Shown here one piece after another: positions 4,432 to 5,585 of a stretch of DNA of 5,585 nt (position 1 is its first letter; every line of letters begins with the position of its first letter). Below the pieces are notes generated by a model, which had not been told where the DNA came from, ran no database searches, and saw only the letters and a list, made by a program, of their open reading frames with translations. Source of the DNA: Klebsiella sp. RHBSTW-00484. Lineage in GTDB: Bacteria; Pseudomonadota; Gammaproteobacteria; Enterobacterales; Enterobacteriaceae. The translations under genes were made by a program, and so were the position numbers. The DNA is taken from the NCBI RefSeq assembly GCF_013705725.1, contig NZ_CP055487.1:1-5585 (forward strand), read 5' to 3'.

Positions 4432-4458
4432 ATTAACTATCTAAATCAAATTTCCACA

Positions 4459-5585
4459 TTAAAGAAAACTTGGTAAACCTTTAGCAGGATCTGTTTCACG
4501 TGCCGCTTGAGCATCTGCTACAGTCATACCTAAGGCCTTAGCAACGCCTTGCCCATAAGCTGGATCGCAAGCATAACAGTTGCGGATATGACGGTATTTG
4601 ATGAAATCTAGCGCATCCCCCATCGCTGCGGCCGTGTTATTAAACAATGCTTGTTTCTGCTCATCATTCATCAAATTGAACAGGGCACGGGGCTGGCTGA
4701 AGTAGTCATTGTCATCTTCGCGGAAGTCCCAGAAATCAGCATCACCGGTAATCTTTAATGCTGGTTCTTTAAACTGAGGTTGTTCCTGCCACTGGTTAAA
4801 ACTGTTCGGTTCATAATGTGGCAATGAACCATAGTTGCCATCCATGCGGCCCTGACCATCACGACGATTAGAGTTTACAGGGCAGCGTGCAGCATTGACC
4901 GGAACCTGTGAATGATTTACACCAACACGATAACGTGCTGCATCAGCATAGTTCACCAGACGTGCCTGTAACATACGATCCGGTGAGTAGCTAATTCCCG
5001 GTACCAGATTGCTTGGTGCAAAGGCAGCCTGTTCTACATCCTGGAAATAATTTTCCGGATTGCGGTTCAGTTCGAATTCACCGACTTCAATCAGTGGATA
5101 ATCACCTTTCGGCCAGACTTTGGTCAGGTCAAATGGATGATAAGGAACTGTTTCAGCTTCCAGTTCCGGCATGATCTGAACGTACATTTTCCATTTTGGA
5201 TACTCACCACGCTCAATGGCATCAAATAAGTCAGTCTGACTACTTTCACGATCTTTAGCAATCAAATCTGCTGCTTCAGCATCGGTCAGGTTCTGGATGC
5301 CTTGCTGGGTACGCATATGGAATTTCACCCAGAAGCGTTCATTTTGGGCATTGATAAAACTGAAGGTATGGCTGCCAAAACCATGCATATGACGGTAGCC
5401 AGCAGGAATACCGCGATCCGACATCACAATCGTCACCTGATGCAAGGCTTCAGGCAATAATGTCCAGAAATCCCAGTTATTGGTGGCACTGCGCTTGTTG
5501 GTTTTCGGGTCACGTTTGACTGCTTTATTCAGGTCAGGGAACTTACGGGCATCCCGCAGGAAAAACACCGGGGTATTATTGCCGA
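4459..5585 (-). CDS. katA: Heme catalase, C-terminal part (residues 132-506)
   Basis: This is the continuation of the catalase begun at 394-1; together they give 506 residues, normal for clade-3 small-subunit catalases. [11 protein letters not shown] holds the catalytic Asn134 and the heme-contact phenylalanines 139-140. Further landmarks are [16 protein letters not shown] (about 195-210), [14 protein letters not shown] (about 299-311) and the proximal heme-ligand motif [12 protein letters not shown], with Tyr344 as ligand and Arg340 one turn before it. Many relatives have Phe where this protein has Val342, a small departure. The C-terminus ends GLPSFL and stops with TAA at 4461-4459. A terminator follows about 27 nt downstream. 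There is no frameshift or internal stop, so the gene looks functional. Its base composition is clearly lower in GC than the mob genes, which suggests a different origin from the plasmid backbone. It is the only metabolic cargo on the plasmid and probably protects the host against peroxide. Confidence 0.96.
   Translation of the reverse strand, partial: GNNTPVFFLRDARKFPDLNKAVKRDPKTNKRSATNNWDFWTLLPEALHQVTIVMSDRGIPAGYRHMHGFGSHTFSFINAQNERFWVKFHMRTQQGIQNLTDAEAADLIAKDRESSQTDLFDAIERGEYPKWKMYVQIMPELEAETVPYHPFDLTKVWPKGDYPLIEVGEFELNRNPENYFQDVEQAAFAPSNLVPGISYSPDRMLQARLVNYADAARYRVGVNHSQVPVNAARCPVNSNRRDGQGRMDGNYGSLPHYEPNSFNQWQEQPQFKEPALKITGDADFWDFREDDNDYFSQPRALFNLMNDEQKQALFNNTAAAMGDALDFIKYRHIRNCYACDPAYGQGVAKALGMTVADAQAARETDPAKGLPSFL

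Larger units (their letters stand above)
3991..4458. other. AT-rich stretch between Xer site 2 and the catalase gene
   Basis: This stretch of more than 450 bp has no firmly supported gene. It contains a 16-bp AT palindrome (4005-4020, TATATAA-AA-TTATATA), a terminator at 4053-4087, a possible minus-strand mini-gene at 4146-4283 with a promoter-like pair at 4339-4366, and the catalase terminator at 4401-4431. Composition resembles the catalase leader more than the mob genes, in line with a shared foreign origin. Confidence 0.6.

Noticed and set aside
4381..4476. 31-codon plus-strand ORF beginning MLKHQIRKTP after AGGAG
   Set aside because: It reads straight through the catalase terminator and into the end of the catalase gene; spacing from AGGAG is only 2 nt. 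It is a typical spurious terminator translation.
1..5585. CRISPR array, insertion sequence or integron attachment sites
   Set aside because: No regularly spaced repeats, transposase frame, terminal inverted repeats with target duplication, or attC-like sites were seen.

Overview
The window reads as one complete circular plasmid of 5,585 bp, opened inside a catalase gene. The minus-strand reading frame that leaves the window at base 1 continues without a break at base 5585, giving a single 506-residue heme catalase. The backbone is a mobilizable ColE1-superfamily plasmid with a p15A-like origin. Such plasmids need host DNA polymerase I and RNase H, so an enterobacterial host (Escherichia, Klebsiella, Enterobacter or similar) is the natural guess. 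No replication protein, rop, resistance gene, colicin or CRISPR array is visible.

Layout. Bases 1-394 hold the start of the catalase gene (minus strand), and 395-517 is its AT-rich leader. A 28-bp XerC/XerD recombination site lies at 518-545. Bases 546-724 are gene-free, hairpin-rich DNA of the length and position expected for cer/psi-type accessory sequence. Bases 725-2558 carry the ColE1-type mobilization genes mobC, mobA, mobB and mobD on the minus strand, with mobB and mobD nested out of frame inside mobA. The oriT lies near 2640-2750 with a ColE1-type nic sequence. The replication region (2890-3495) has the RNAII primer on the minus strand, the antisense RNAI on the plus strand, both promoters and the RNAI terminator. 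A 100-residue zinc-ribbon/TM2 membrane protein is at 3608-3910 with its own terminator. A second 28-bp XerC/XerD site lies at 3963-3990, in the same orientation as the first. Bases 3991-4458 are AT-rich, with two terminators and a possible 45-residue minus-strand gene. The rest of the catalase gene fills 4459-5585.

Main observation. The catalase segment (about 2.15 kb, from 3974 round the circle to 534) is bracketed by two directly oriented Xer sites whose arms look reciprocally swapped. Site 1 has an enterobacterial plasmid-type XerC arm with a dif/pdif-type XerD arm. Site 2 has an Acinetobacter pdif-type XerC arm with a cer-type XerD arm. This is what would result if a catalase-bearing pdif circle had integrated by Xer recombination into the multimer-resolution site of a roughly 3.44-kb p15A-like plasmid. 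The catalase itself looks Moraxellaceae-like, which fits. The plasmid is therefore best read as a multicopy, mobilizable ColE-type replicon that captured a peroxide-detoxifying Xer cassette. The integration model is inference; the sites, their arms and their orientation are read directly.
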